Below are positions 8,408-15,324 of a stretch of 25,215 nt of DNA, piece by piece. This stretch comes from a bacterium UBP3_UBA3054 (GTDB taxonomy: Bacteria > Auribacterota > UBA3054). The stretch is taken from the NCBI GenBank assembly GCA_002366995.1, contig DFCM01000121.1, positions 34,252 through 59,466 on the forward strand, written 5' to 3'. The translations under genes and the position numbers were made by a program. Numbering within the stretch: position 1 is the stretch's first letter; the number at the start of each line of letters is the position of its first letter. Below the pieces are notes generated by a model. It was not told the origin of the DNA and did no database searches. It saw only the letters and a list, made by a program, of their open reading frames with translations.

Positions 8408-8967
8408 TCCTTTTTGCCCTGCTTTTCCTTGCGGGCTGCAGTTCGACGCTCGTCCTTCGCAACGCCAATGTGAAAGTCGCGGAGCAGGCCAATCTCGGAA
8501 GCCCGGCCGTCTTTTTCCTCGACAAGGTCGTCGTTCCCGTTTTGCCGGACGGGAGGATCGGCAAGATAAGGGCCATCGCCGACGGTCAATGGAGCTGGGT
8601 CAAAACGCAGAGCGACCTTTCCGCCTGGGCCGACAAGGAATGGGAGATCTTCTTCAGGCGACACGGCCAGACGATGGTCACCGACCCCAAGAAGAGCGAC
8701 TACCACGTTCTGTGCGACGTAGTCAAAATTTACGCTGAAAAATTCAACGAGTACATGGGGGCTCACAAATTCGCCGCCCATGTCGTGATGCGCGTGACGA
8801 TAAAGCGCGCATCTGACGGAAACTCCGTCTACGCTAAAGAAATAAAGCAATCATTTGCTGTCACTATTCCGGTCGAAGGCTTGGAGAACGCCGGGGACGA
8901 AGCCATTTACAATTACTGCCTGTCCGCGGTTTTCCAGAACTGCCTGGAAAAGATCAGGCTGCCTTAA
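8389..8967 (+). CDS. Small outer-envelope lipoprotein, YajG-like fold suspected
   Basis: I choose ATG 8389 over the in-frame GTG at 8383 because GGAG at 8375-8378 is correctly spaced; the gene then overlaps the SDR gene by 19 nt. It gives 192 residues with a lipoprotein signal, hydrophobic SLILFALLFLAGC with the lipobox cysteine at residue 17. The mature part has a DxxV...RIGKIRAIADG segment, then a helix with SDLSAWADKEWEIFFRRHGQ and a late VVMRVTIKRASDGN strand. That order resembles YajG-type and related lipoproteins that present an alpha/beta domain on the periplasmic face. No catalytic motif is seen. Lipoprotein status is confident; the fold is a guess. Confidence 0.78.
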   Translation: MAWRSLILFALLFLAGCSSTLVLRNANVKVAEQANLGSPAVFFLDKVVVPVLPDGRIGKIRAIADGQWSWVKTQSDLSAWADKEWEIFFRRHGQTMVTDPKKSDYHVLCDVVKIYAEKFNEYMGAHKFAAHVVMRVTIKRASDGNSVYAKEIKQSFAVTIPVEGLENAGDEAIYNYCLSAVFQNCLEKIRLP

Positions 8968-8996
8968 GATCCGGGAACAAAATTTATCCAATCTAA

Positions 8997-10583
8997 ATGA
9001 AGAATCAAAAAATAGAAAGAGAGATCATAATCGACACCGAGCAGGCCCAGGAGCGCCGCGTCGCCGTCGTGGAAGACAAGCAGCTTGAGGAATACTACAT
9101 CGAGCGCGACGAGCAGCACCGCCACATGGGCAGCGTGTACAAAGGCAGGGTCGAGAACATCATTCCCGCCATCAACGCGGCTTTCATCGACATCGGCCTT
9201 GAGAAAAACGGCTTCATCCACATCGACGACGTTTTCGCTTCCAACTTGGACGCCATGGAACTTGACGACGAGGACGAGGAAGAAGGCGAGAAGAAGAATC
9301 AGAACCAAAATCAAAACCAGAACAAGAACCGCCCGAAAAACCGCAAGGATCTGAAGATCTCCGACATCCTGAAAGAAAAGCAGGAGATCATCGTCCAGGT
9401 CGTGAAAGAGCCCATCAGCACGAAAGGCTGCCGCCTTACGACCGACATCAGCCTGCCTGGCCGCTTCCTTGTCCTGATGCCATTTGAGAAGCAGATCGCC
9501 GTGTCCAGAAGGATCAGCAACGTCCAGGAAAGAAAGAGACTCCGCCAGATGGCCAGAGAAGTGAACCTCCCTGAAGGCTGCGGTCTCATCATCAGGACCG
9601 CGGCGGAAGGCTGCACTCAGAAAGCTTTCGAGAACGACGTGGCCTACCTTGTCAACACCTGGAAAGAAATTGAGGAAAAGCATAGGACAACTTCCGCCCC
9701 GGCTCTGCTGCATCCCGAACTCGACCTCGTTCTGAGGACGATCAGGGACAGTTACGGCGAGGACGTTTCAAGGATCGTCGTTAACACCAAACCCGATTAC
9801 GACCGCATCATGACCTTCGTCAAGAGCTTCGTGCCCGAGGCGAAGAACAACGTCCGCCTTTATGAAGGCGACGTCCCCATCTTCGAGAGATGGAACGTCC
9901 AGAAAGACATCGACCGCGCCTTCAGGCGCAACGTCTGGTTAAAGAGCGGCGGCTACATCGTCATCGACCAGACGGAAGCCATGATCGCCATCGACGTGAA
10001 CTCCGGGCGCCACACTTCCAGCGACAACCAGGAAGAGACCGTCACCAAGACGAACCTCGAGGCGGCCGACGAGATCGCCCGTCAGCTTAAGCTTAGGAAC
10101 ATCGGCGGCCTGGTCGTTGTGGACTTCATCGACATGCATTCCAAGCAGAATCAGAAAGAGGTTGTGATGCGCCTGCAAAGCGCCTTAAAGCGCGACAAAG
10201 CCAAGAGCAGCATCTTACCCTTGTCCGAGTTCGGCCTCTTGGAAATGACGCGCCAGCGCGTCACAGAGTCCATCAGACAGTCCGTTTACGACGAGTGCCC
10301 CTACTGCCACGGCAGGGGACTGGTGAAATCGCTCCTCTCCATCTGCCTGGAACTCCAGCGCGCCCTGCAGTCCCTGCTTTCCTTGGAAAAGGAAAAGGAC
10401 GTCAGGATCGACGTCAACCCCAGCGTGGCTGTCAGCTTAAGGGAAAATCTGGACATCCTCAAGAAAATAGAAGAGCAGTACAACGCGAATCTGACCATTA
10501 CCTCCAATCCGAAGATGGACCTGGAGGATTATAAATTCTACGATGCCGTCAGCGGCAAGGCGCTGCAGTTGAAGCGCCGTTAA
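8997..10583 (+). CDS. rng: Ribonuclease E/G family endoribonuclease
   Basis: 528 residues, close to RNase G length. It has an N-terminal S1-like RNA-binding part (GSVYKGRVENIIPAINAAF, 45-63, then GFIHIDD, 72-78), the DNase I-like catalytic part with AIDVNSG (331-337, metal-binding Asp333) and VVDFIDM (374-380), and the zinc-link CPYCHGRG (434-441) that joins subunits in RNase E/G. It processes rRNA and degrades mRNA from 5'-monophosphate ends. There is no long RNase E-type C-terminal scaffold, so RNase G is the better label. The S1 part is interrupted at about 86-118 by an acidic run and then Gln-Asn repeats. The start follows the lipoprotein gene by 29 nt and lacks a clear Shine-Dalgarno. 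Confidence 0.93.
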   Translation: MKNQKIEREIIIDTEQAQERRVAVVEDKQLEEYYIERDEQHRHMGSVYKGRVENIIPAINAAFIDIGLEKNGFIHIDDVFASNLDAMELDDEDEEEGEKKNQNQNQNQNKNRPKNRKDLKISDILKEKQEIIVQVVKEPISTKGCRLTTDISLPGRFLVLMPFEKQIAVSRRISNVQERKRLRQMAREVNLPEGCGLIIRTAAEGCTQKAFENDVAYLVNTWKEIEEKHRTTSAPALLHPELDLVLRTIRDSYGEDVSRIVVNTKPDYDRIMTFVKSFVPEAKNNVRLYEGDVPIFERWNVQKDIDRAFRRNVWLKSGGYIVIDQTEAMIAIDVNSGRHTSSDNQEETVTKTNLEAADEIARQLKLRNIGGLVVVDFIDMHSKQNQKEVVMRLQSALKRDKAKSSILPLSEFGLLEMTRQRVTESIRQSVYDECPYCHGRGLVKSLLSICLELQRALQSLLSLEKEKDVRIDVNPSVAVSLRENLDILKKIEEQYNANLTITSNPKMDLEDYKFYDAVSGKALQLKRR

Positions 10584-10601
10584 CACAAAGGTAAAATTAC
10601 C

Positions 10602-10865
10602 ATGCCGACTTACGAATACCGCTGCAAAAAATGCGGATATGAGTTCGAGAAATTCCAGCAGATAACCGCGGAACCCCTGAAGAAGTGCCCCGAGTGCGGG
10701 GGACACGTCGAAAGACTGATAAGCGGGGGAGCGGGAATAATCTTCAAAGGCAGCGGTTTCTACGAGACCGACTACAAATGCAAAGCATCTGAATCCTGCC
10801 ACCAGATCGAGCACGAGCACGGCGCCTCCTGCGGCTGCGAACACTGTCACCACCACAAAAAATAG
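10602..10865 (+). CDS. FmdB-family zinc ribbon protein
   Basis: 87 residues opening with the family signature MPTYEYRCKKCG. The zinc knuckles are Cys8-x2-Cys11 and Cys29-x2-Cys32, followed by the conserved GIIFKGSGFYETDYK (46-60). FmdB-type proteins are small putative regulators often sitting beside translation or RNA genes; their molecular role is poorly defined. An AAAGG sequence precedes the ATG. The tail after residue 60 carries five extra cysteines and a run of histidines ending CEHCHHHKK, suggesting a second metal site. It lies 18 nt after rng and 10 nt before hisF. Confidence 0.88.
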   Translation: MPTYEYRCKKCGYEFEKFQQITAEPLKKCPECGGHVERLISGGAGIIFKGSGFYETDYKCKASESCHQIEHEHGASCGCEHCHHHKK

Positions 10866-10875
10866 GAAGACATTT

Positions 10876-11727
10876 ATGACCACCCCGAAAAGGATCATCC
10901 CCTGCCTCGACACGAAGGGCGGCAGATTAGTGAAAGGCGTTAATTTCCTCGGCCTCGCCGACGTCGGCGATCCGGTGGAGTATGCCAGAAAGTACAACGA
11001 ACAGGGCGCGGACGAACTGGTCTTCCTTGACATCACGGCTTCCCACGAGGGAAGAGACACGATCGTAGACCTCGTTTCCAGGACCTCCGAAGTCATCTTC
11101 ATGCCCCTGACCGTCGGCGGCGGCATCAAAAGTACCGACGACATGCAGCGCATCCTGAGAGCCGGCGCGGACAAGGTAGGCGTCAACACCGCGGCTGTCA
11201 TGCGCCCCGAGATCCTTAAGGAAGGCGCCAAGATGTTTGGCACGCAGTGCATCTGCCTGGCGGCCGACGCCAGGGACCGCCGCCTCAACACGAAAGTGAA
11301 CGTTGAGGAAGCGCACAAGATCGAATGGGGCTGGGATATTTCCCCCGTGGCCGTCGACGAGAACACCATCTGGGAAGTTTATGTCCACGGCGGCCGCACG
11401 GCGACCGGCATCGACCTTATCAAATGGTGCAAATACGCCGTAAGCTTGGGCGCCGGCGAGATCCTTCTCACCTCCATGGACAAGGACGGCACCAAGGACG
11501 GCTACGACAACGCCATGAACAAGGCCGTGCACGACGCCGTCAACGTTCCCCTTATCGCCTCCGGCGGCGCCGGCTGCCTAGAGGACTTCTACAAAGGCGC
11601 CGTGGAAGGTGAGGCGGATGCCCTTCTCGCGGCCTCGCTCTTCCATTTCGGCACCCTTACTGTTCCGCAGGTGAAAGAATACCTCGCAAGCAAAGGCGTG
11701 CCCGTAAGGCCCACAGAAAAGAAATAA
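10876..11727 (+). CDS. hisF: Imidazole glycerol phosphate synthase cyclase subunit HisF
   Basis: 283 residues; a strong AGGAAG precedes ATG 10876. HisF uses ammonia from HisH to convert PRFAR to imidazole glycerol phosphate and AICAR in histidine synthesis. The signatures are IIPCLDTKGGRLVKGVNF (7-24; catalytic Asp12), LTVGGGIKS (78-86), the second catalytic-type Asp131 in AADAR, GAGEILLTSMDKDGTKDGYD (192-211) and ASGGAG (228-233). The usual length is about 250-258. The extra residues lie after Asp131, roughly 134-167, where a short loop of beta-strand 5 normally lies. hisH, hisA and other his genes are not nearby. It is the last gene before a strong terminator. Confidence 0.95.
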   Translation: MTTPKRIIPCLDTKGGRLVKGVNFLGLADVGDPVEYARKYNEQGADELVFLDITASHEGRDTIVDLVSRTSEVIFMPLTVGGGIKSTDDMQRILRAGADKVGVNTAAVMRPEILKEGAKMFGTQCICLAADARDRRLNTKVNVEEAHKIEWGWDISPVAVDENTIWEVYVHGGRTATGIDLIKWCKYAVSLGAGEILLTSMDKDGTKDGYDNAMNKAVHDAVNVPLIASGGAGCLEDFYKGAVEGEADALLAASLFHFGTLTVPQVKEYLASKGVPVRPTEKK

Positions 11728-11735
11728 GCAAAAAC

Positions 11736-11763
11736 AAAAAGGCGGCATCAGCCGCCTTTTTTT
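11736..11763. terminator. Bidirectional Rho-independent terminator
   Basis: A GGCGGC/GCCGCC perfect stem (11741-11746 with 11751-11756) has an ATCA loop. It is flanked by AAAAA (11736-11740) on one side and seven T (11757-11763) on the other, so it can end transcription from both sides. It serves hisF on the + strand and the GLUG-like gene on the - strand, whose stop codon (11762-11764) overlaps the T-tract. Confidence 0.92.
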
Positions 11764-12883
11764 ATTGCCTCTTCAGCATCTTTTCCAGCTTACGAAGTTT
11801 TGGGAAAGACACGCCGTCCTCCATTTCCCAGACAGTATCGAAGTCCCAGCCCTTGTAGGTCTCCTTTTTAATGAGCTTATCGTTATTAAGGCAGGCCTTC
11901 GGATACTGACCAAAAGAATCCTTTATGTGTAAATGTTCTCGGCTGTAAAAAGAATTTTCCGCGTCACTGGGAAATATACCGACATCTCTGCCCCTATCTA
12001 TAAAAGGCGTGGGGAACTTTGTAAGCATAAGGCTGTTGATAAGACGGATGTTTCCTCCGGCGACGCATACGAGATCATATCTTTTCACGGGTTTCGGAGG
12101 TTTCGGCTTTCCGCCGTATGATTTTACATAAGCCTTTTTTTTGGGCAGCAGTTTTTCAATTTCGGGGCTTTTTTCGCATGATTGAAACTTGCCAAGAATC
12201 AGGCAGTCCCTTATGACAACGTTTCCCGCCCGTTTGAACATTCCTCCCGATGCGCAGTTACGGTTTTGATAGAAGATATCGACAGAACATCCTTCTATGT
12301 AAGAGTTCGAGCAGGTAATCGCGAACCCGGCTAACGTTTTCTTGCTTAAAAGCGTGCCGGAAACATAGACGTCGCTTATGCGCGCAAGGTCGATGCTTTT
12401 CGCCAGCCCGCAGGCTGTTTCATCGCCGGAAATGGAGCAGTTTAAAAGCGCGAGATTTTTTACGCAGGTATCAAGTTTCGTTGCTTCGATCTCTTTCTCA
12501 AAAGAATTGGTGGAAAAAGGGAAGGGGCGGGGCGCTTGTTTCCCAAGGGAAATGAAAAGCGCGGCGTTTTTGGTTGGCGAAGCGATATAAAGGTTCGAGA
12601 TATAGTGGCCGCCGCCGTCGAACGTGCCGTTGAAATGGCCCAGAGGTATGAAACCTTTGGCGTCGTTCCAGCCTCTGGTCTCCGACGCGTTGATGTCGGC
12701 TGTCATTTTGAAATGCTTGTCAGCGCATGAAAGAGAGTTTTCCCCAAACCAGACGAGATTCTCGATCCTGTCAACGAGATAGGGATCCTCAGCGCTGCCG
12801 CTGCCTTTCGGTTTTACTGCGGAGTTTTCGGCAAGCGACAGATAGGAGAGCAAAACAAACAGCCAGACGAGAGTTTTTTTCAT
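11762..12883 (-). CDS. GLUG-like secreted beta-solenoid protein (copy A)
   Basis: 373 residues; the start overlaps the stop of copy B (ATGA across 12880-12883). A signal peptide of about 18 residues is clear (MKKTLVWLFVLLSYLSLA). The mature protein has GSGSAEDPYLVDRIENLVW, the usual opening of GLUG/beta-helix surface proteins, then FNGTFDGGGHYISNLYI and repeats such as NLALLNCSISGDETACGLA and ISDVYVSGTLLSKKTLAGF. The C-terminus has YKGWDFDTVWEMEDG then PKLRKL. Several cysteines are spread through the repeats. These features suggest an exported repetitive surface or periplasmic protein, perhaps for adhesion; no enzyme motif is seen. Base composition looks more AT-rich than flanking genes. Its paralogue lies immediately upstream. 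Confidence 0.8.
   Translation of the reverse strand: MKKTLVWLFVLLSYLSLAENSAVKPKGSGSAEDPYLVDRIENLVWFGENSLSCADKHFKMTADINASETRGWNDAKGFIPLGHFNGTFDGGGHYISNLYIASPTKNAALFISLGKQAPRPFPFSTNSFEKEIEATKLDTCVKNLALLNCSISGDETACGLAKSIDLARISDVYVSGTLLSKKTLAGFAITCSNSYIEGCSVDIFYQNRNCASGGMFKRAGNVVIRDCLILGKFQSCEKSPEIEKLLPKKKAYVKSYGGKPKPPKPVKRYDLVCVAGGNIRLINSLMLTKFPTPFIDRGRDVGIFPSDAENSFYSREHLHIKDSFGQYPKACLNNDKLIKKETYKGWDFDTVWEMEDGVSFPKLRKLEKMLKRQ
11787..11869. repeat. 83-nt perfect repeat, copy A
   Basis: These 83 bases are identical to 12905-12987, in the same orientation and 1118 bp apart. Both copies lie at the 3' end of the two GLUG-like genes and encode the conserved YKGWDFDTVWEMEDG and PKLRKLE region. Confidence 0.95.
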
Positions 12884-14016
12884 AAGCGTTTCAACATTTT
12901 TTCAAGCTTACGAAGTTTTGGGAAAGACACGCCGTCCTCCATTTCCCAGACAGTATCGAAGTCCCAGCCCTTGTAGGTCTCCTTTTTCTTCAGTTTGTCA
13001 TTGGAAATGCCGACCTTGTTGTTGTCGCTCAAAGTTTGTTTGATGTTTTCAGCGCTGTAAAAGGAATTATCAATAGTTGCCGAATCAGGGAAAGCGATGA
13101 CTTGGCCCTTTTTTCTGTCGGTAGAAATGGAGTTTAAAACAAGGCAGTTATAGAGATAAAAGCTGCCTACGCCAACAAGGCGGATGGATAAAATGGCGTT
13201 CCAGTCTTTACCTGCTTTTCTAATTGTACGGGCGCTGTATCCAGTACTGATCCTAGAGTCTTCGATATTGTCCATGCTGTATTGGAAAGATCCCAAAGAG
13301 ATATAGTTTCTCAAAACGGTGTTTTGGGAGGTGGAAAAGCAGCCGGCGGCGTTGCATTCGCGGTTTTTGAAATCAATATTCGTTCCGCATTCGTCCAGGC
13401 AGGAATTGTTGCAGCTGCCGGCAAATCCGGCAACCAGTTTTTCGCTCTTCAAGGAGCCTGATATGTAGACCCCGGAGATAAGGGCGAAATCAATGTTGCA
13501 GGCTAAACCAGCCGCCAGATCCTTTCCGAAGAATCTGCAATCTATCAGCGCCAGATCTTTTATGGTGGCGAATTCCTTGGAACGCTGGGCAAGATTCTCA
13601 AGGACGTTGGTCGAGAAATCGAAATTTTGCACAGGAGTGCCGATCCTGGCGAAGAGGGCGGCGCCTTGCTCTTTTCTGTTGATGAAAAGGTTCGAGATAA
13701 TATGACCTCCGCCGTCGAAGCAGCCCCTGAAGGGGTAGGAGGCATAGGCCTTTTTGTTCTCGTGAGTATATCCTATTGGCAGAAAACCTCTGCCGTTGTT
13801 CCAACCTTTGGTCTCAGAGGCATCGATATCGGCTGCCAAACGGAAGCATTTGGCGGAGACGTTGGTTATGTTCTCTCCCATCCAGACAAGATGCTCGATC
13901 TTGCCGATTAGGAAAGGATCGTCTTCGCTGCCGCTGCCGGTAGGCTTAACGGCTTTGTTTTCCGCCAGAGCGGAAAGCGAAAACAGAAGTATCGAAGCAA
14001 CTAGCAGTAGTTTCAT
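12880..14016 (-). CDS. GLUG-like secreted beta-solenoid protein (copy B)
   Basis: 378 residues with a signal peptide of about 18 residues (MKLLLVASILLFSLSALA). It is a clear paralogue of copy A: GSGSEDDPFLIGKIEHLVW, FRGCFDGGGHIISNLFIN, then repeats such as DLALIDCRFFGKDLAAGLA and ISGVYISGSLKSEKLVAGF. The last 33 or so residues are almost identical to copy A, far closer than the rest of the protein. It starts 36 nt after the Nudix gene stop with no good promoter between, so it is probably co-transcribed with it. No Shine-Dalgarno is obvious. Exported surface or periplasmic repeat protein; no catalytic motif was recognised. Confidence 0.8.
   Translation of the reverse strand: MKLLLVASILLFSLSALAENKAVKPTGSGSEDDPFLIGKIEHLVWMGENITNVSAKCFRLAADIDASETKGWNNGRGFLPIGYTHENKKAYASYPFRGCFDGGGHIISNLFINRKEQGAALFARIGTPVQNFDFSTNVLENLAQRSKEFATIKDLALIDCRFFGKDLAAGLACNIDFALISGVYISGSLKSEKLVAGFAGSCNNSCLDECGTNIDFKNRECNAAGCFSTSQNTVLRNYISLGSFQYSMDNIEDSRISTGYSARTIRKAGKDWNAILSIRLVGVGSFYLYNCLVLNSISTDRKKGQVIAFPDSATIDNSFYSAENIKQTLSDNNKVGISNDKLKKKETYKGWDFDTVWEMEDGVSFPKLRKLEKMLKRL
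12905..12987. repeat. 83-nt perfect repeat, copy B
   Basis: This is the identical partner of 11787-11869. Flanking bases outside the 83 nt diverge, although a partially matching stretch continues for about 15 bases toward the gene end. Confidence 0.95.
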
Positions 14017-14052
14017 ACTTCTATTCTAGCAGAAAAATGGAATTAAATCCGT

Positions 14053-15234
14053 TTACCTGTTTTTCGCGAGGTAGCGCCAGTAGGCCATGAGGCTCTTGGG
14101 GTCGTCGGTGACTTGCGAGAGGTCTTTGAGGGGGATTATTTCCACCCTTATCTTTTCGTTCTCGTCGGGGCAGCCGCAGATCCTTCCTTTGAGGGATTCG
14201 AGTTCTTCTTTTGTCAGGTCTATTTCAGCGGAGAAGAGGAAGATTATCTCGTCGCTGATGCCGTAGGTAGGGAAGAAGCCGCCGAGGTCGGTAACGTTTT
14301 CTTTCGTTATCTCGAGTCCGGTCTCTTCTTTCACTTCCCTTATGGCGGTGGTCAGTTTGTCGGTGGAGTCGTCCAGCATGCCGGCGGGGATCTCCTTGGT
14401 CTCGTAGAGGCCGGCGGCGAACCTGGGCTGGCGGACGATGACAGTGTATTTTTCTCCTTCGCAGCTGATGACGATGAGGACGGCGGAGGCGTCGCCTCTG
14501 AGGAGGACCGCGCCGGGGACCTGACGGCCGTCCTGGTCGAAGGCTTTGACGAAAAGTTTGGCGAAGAGAAGGCCGCCGCTGTGTCTTCTGTCTACGGCCT
14601 GGACTCTGATCTCCTCAATTCTGAAGCGCTGGTCCATCCTCTTTATCCAGTTGGCGTACTGAGTGGAGGTGCGGACCATCTCTATGTCCTCTTTGCTGCC
14701 TTTCCAGATGAAACTGTCGAAGGAGACCTCTTCCTCGAGGTTGTTTCCTTCGAGGGAGTCTATCCATTCCTTTATCGCGACGTAAAGAGGCTGCTTGAAG
14801 CCGACCACGTAGGGGTAGAAGTCCTCCCATGTTCTCCACTCGAAAGCGCTGAATTCTTTCTGGAAGTCTTCGCTTTCAAGGGCTAGCTTAAGGGCGTCCT
14901 TGGGCTCTCCCTTGTAGCGGAAGAGGAACCATTTCTGAGTCTGGCCGCGGTAGCCGAAGAAAGTGGGTTTGTTCCTGGGCACTTCGTAGGTGAGCCAGAA
15001 AGGGCATTCGGCTGTGAGTTCGACTTCCTTTTCGGTCAGGCCGGTCTCCTCTCTGAGTTCGCGCCAGGCGGCTTCCCTGGGCGTTTCGCCGGGATCTATG
15101 CCTCCCTGGGGCCACTGCCAGGAGTCTTTGAAGCTCAAGCGCTCCCCGGTCCAGAAGAGTCCCTCATCGTTGATCACGACCAGTCCTACGCAGGGGCGGA
15201 AAGCGTTGTTTATAGGTGTCATTTGAGTACGCAT
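14053..15234 (-). CDS. Two-domain Nudix hydrolase: RppH-like fused to ADP-sugar-diphosphatase-like
   Basis: 393 residues. Domain 1 (about 10-160) matches RNA pyrophosphohydrolase RppH: FRPCVGLVVIN, then a perfect Nudix box G44-x5-E50-x7-REL-x-EE-x-G65 inside PQGGIDPGE, and GQTQKWFLFR (97-106) as in RppH. RppH removes pyrophosphate from 5'-triphosphate mRNA and starts decay. Domain 2 (about 205-380) resembles plant NUDX14/ADP-sugar diphosphatase: VIVRQPRFAAGLYETKEIP (265-283), then AGMLDDS and a second Nudix box ending REVKEETGL (299-307). Its box has Thr291 where the signature has Glu, as expected for that subfamily. Start choice is ATG 15234, or Met5 at 15222. With the -10 box six bases ahead of 15234 the mRNA would be leaderless or nearly so. 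A ribonuclease E/G gene lies in the same window. Confidence 0.88.
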   Translation of the reverse strand: MRTQMTPINNAFRPCVGLVVINDEGLFWTGERLSFKDSWQWPQGGIDPGETPREAAWRELREETGLTEKEVELTAECPFWLTYEVPRNKPTFFGYRGQTQKWFLFRYKGEPKDALKLALESEDFQKEFSAFEWRTWEDFYPYVVGFKQPLYVAIKEWIDSLEGNNLEEEVSFDSFIWKGSKEDIEMVRTSTQYANWIKRMDQRFRIEEIRVQAVDRRHSGGLLFAKLFVKAFDQDGRQVPGAVLLRGDASAVLIVISCEGEKYTVIVRQPRFAAGLYETKEIPAGMLDDSTDKLTTAIREVKEETGLEITKENVTDLGGFFPTYGISDEIIFLFSAEIDLTKEELESLKGRICGCPDENEKIRVEIIPLKDLSQVTDDPKSLMAYWRYLAKNR

Positions 15235-15240
15235 AGAGCC

Positions 15241-15269
15241 ATTATAGCATAAGCGCTTTTGGTTTTACA
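15241..15269 (-). promoter_or_regulatory. Promoter for the Nudix-GLUG unit, leaderless
   Basis: On the - strand, TATAAT (15246-15241) is preceded by TGC (extended -10) and sits 17 bp from TGTAAA (15269-15264). Only GGCTCT separates the -10 box from the ATG at 15234, so the canonical start falls on the A of the start codon. Confidence 0.7.
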
Positions 15270-15292
15270 TTTAACCACTTTTATACTATAAT
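15264..15292 (+). promoter_or_regulatory. Promoter for the ABC/Gld-like operon
   Basis: TTTACA at 15264-15269 and TATAAT at 15287-15292 are spaced by 17 bp. The expected start near 15299 leaves a leader of about 26 nt before ATG 15325, with AAGGG as a weak ribosome site. The -35 hexamer is the same DNA as the -35 of the divergent promoter. Confidence 0.78.
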
Positions 15293-15324
15293 TTAATTTA
15301 TACAATCAATAATATAAGGGTATT

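Noticed and set aside
14023..14028. TAGAAT on the - strand as promoter of GLUG copy B
   Set aside because: It lies only six bases before the ATG and no -35 box is found 16-18 bp away; read-through from the Nudix gene is more likely.
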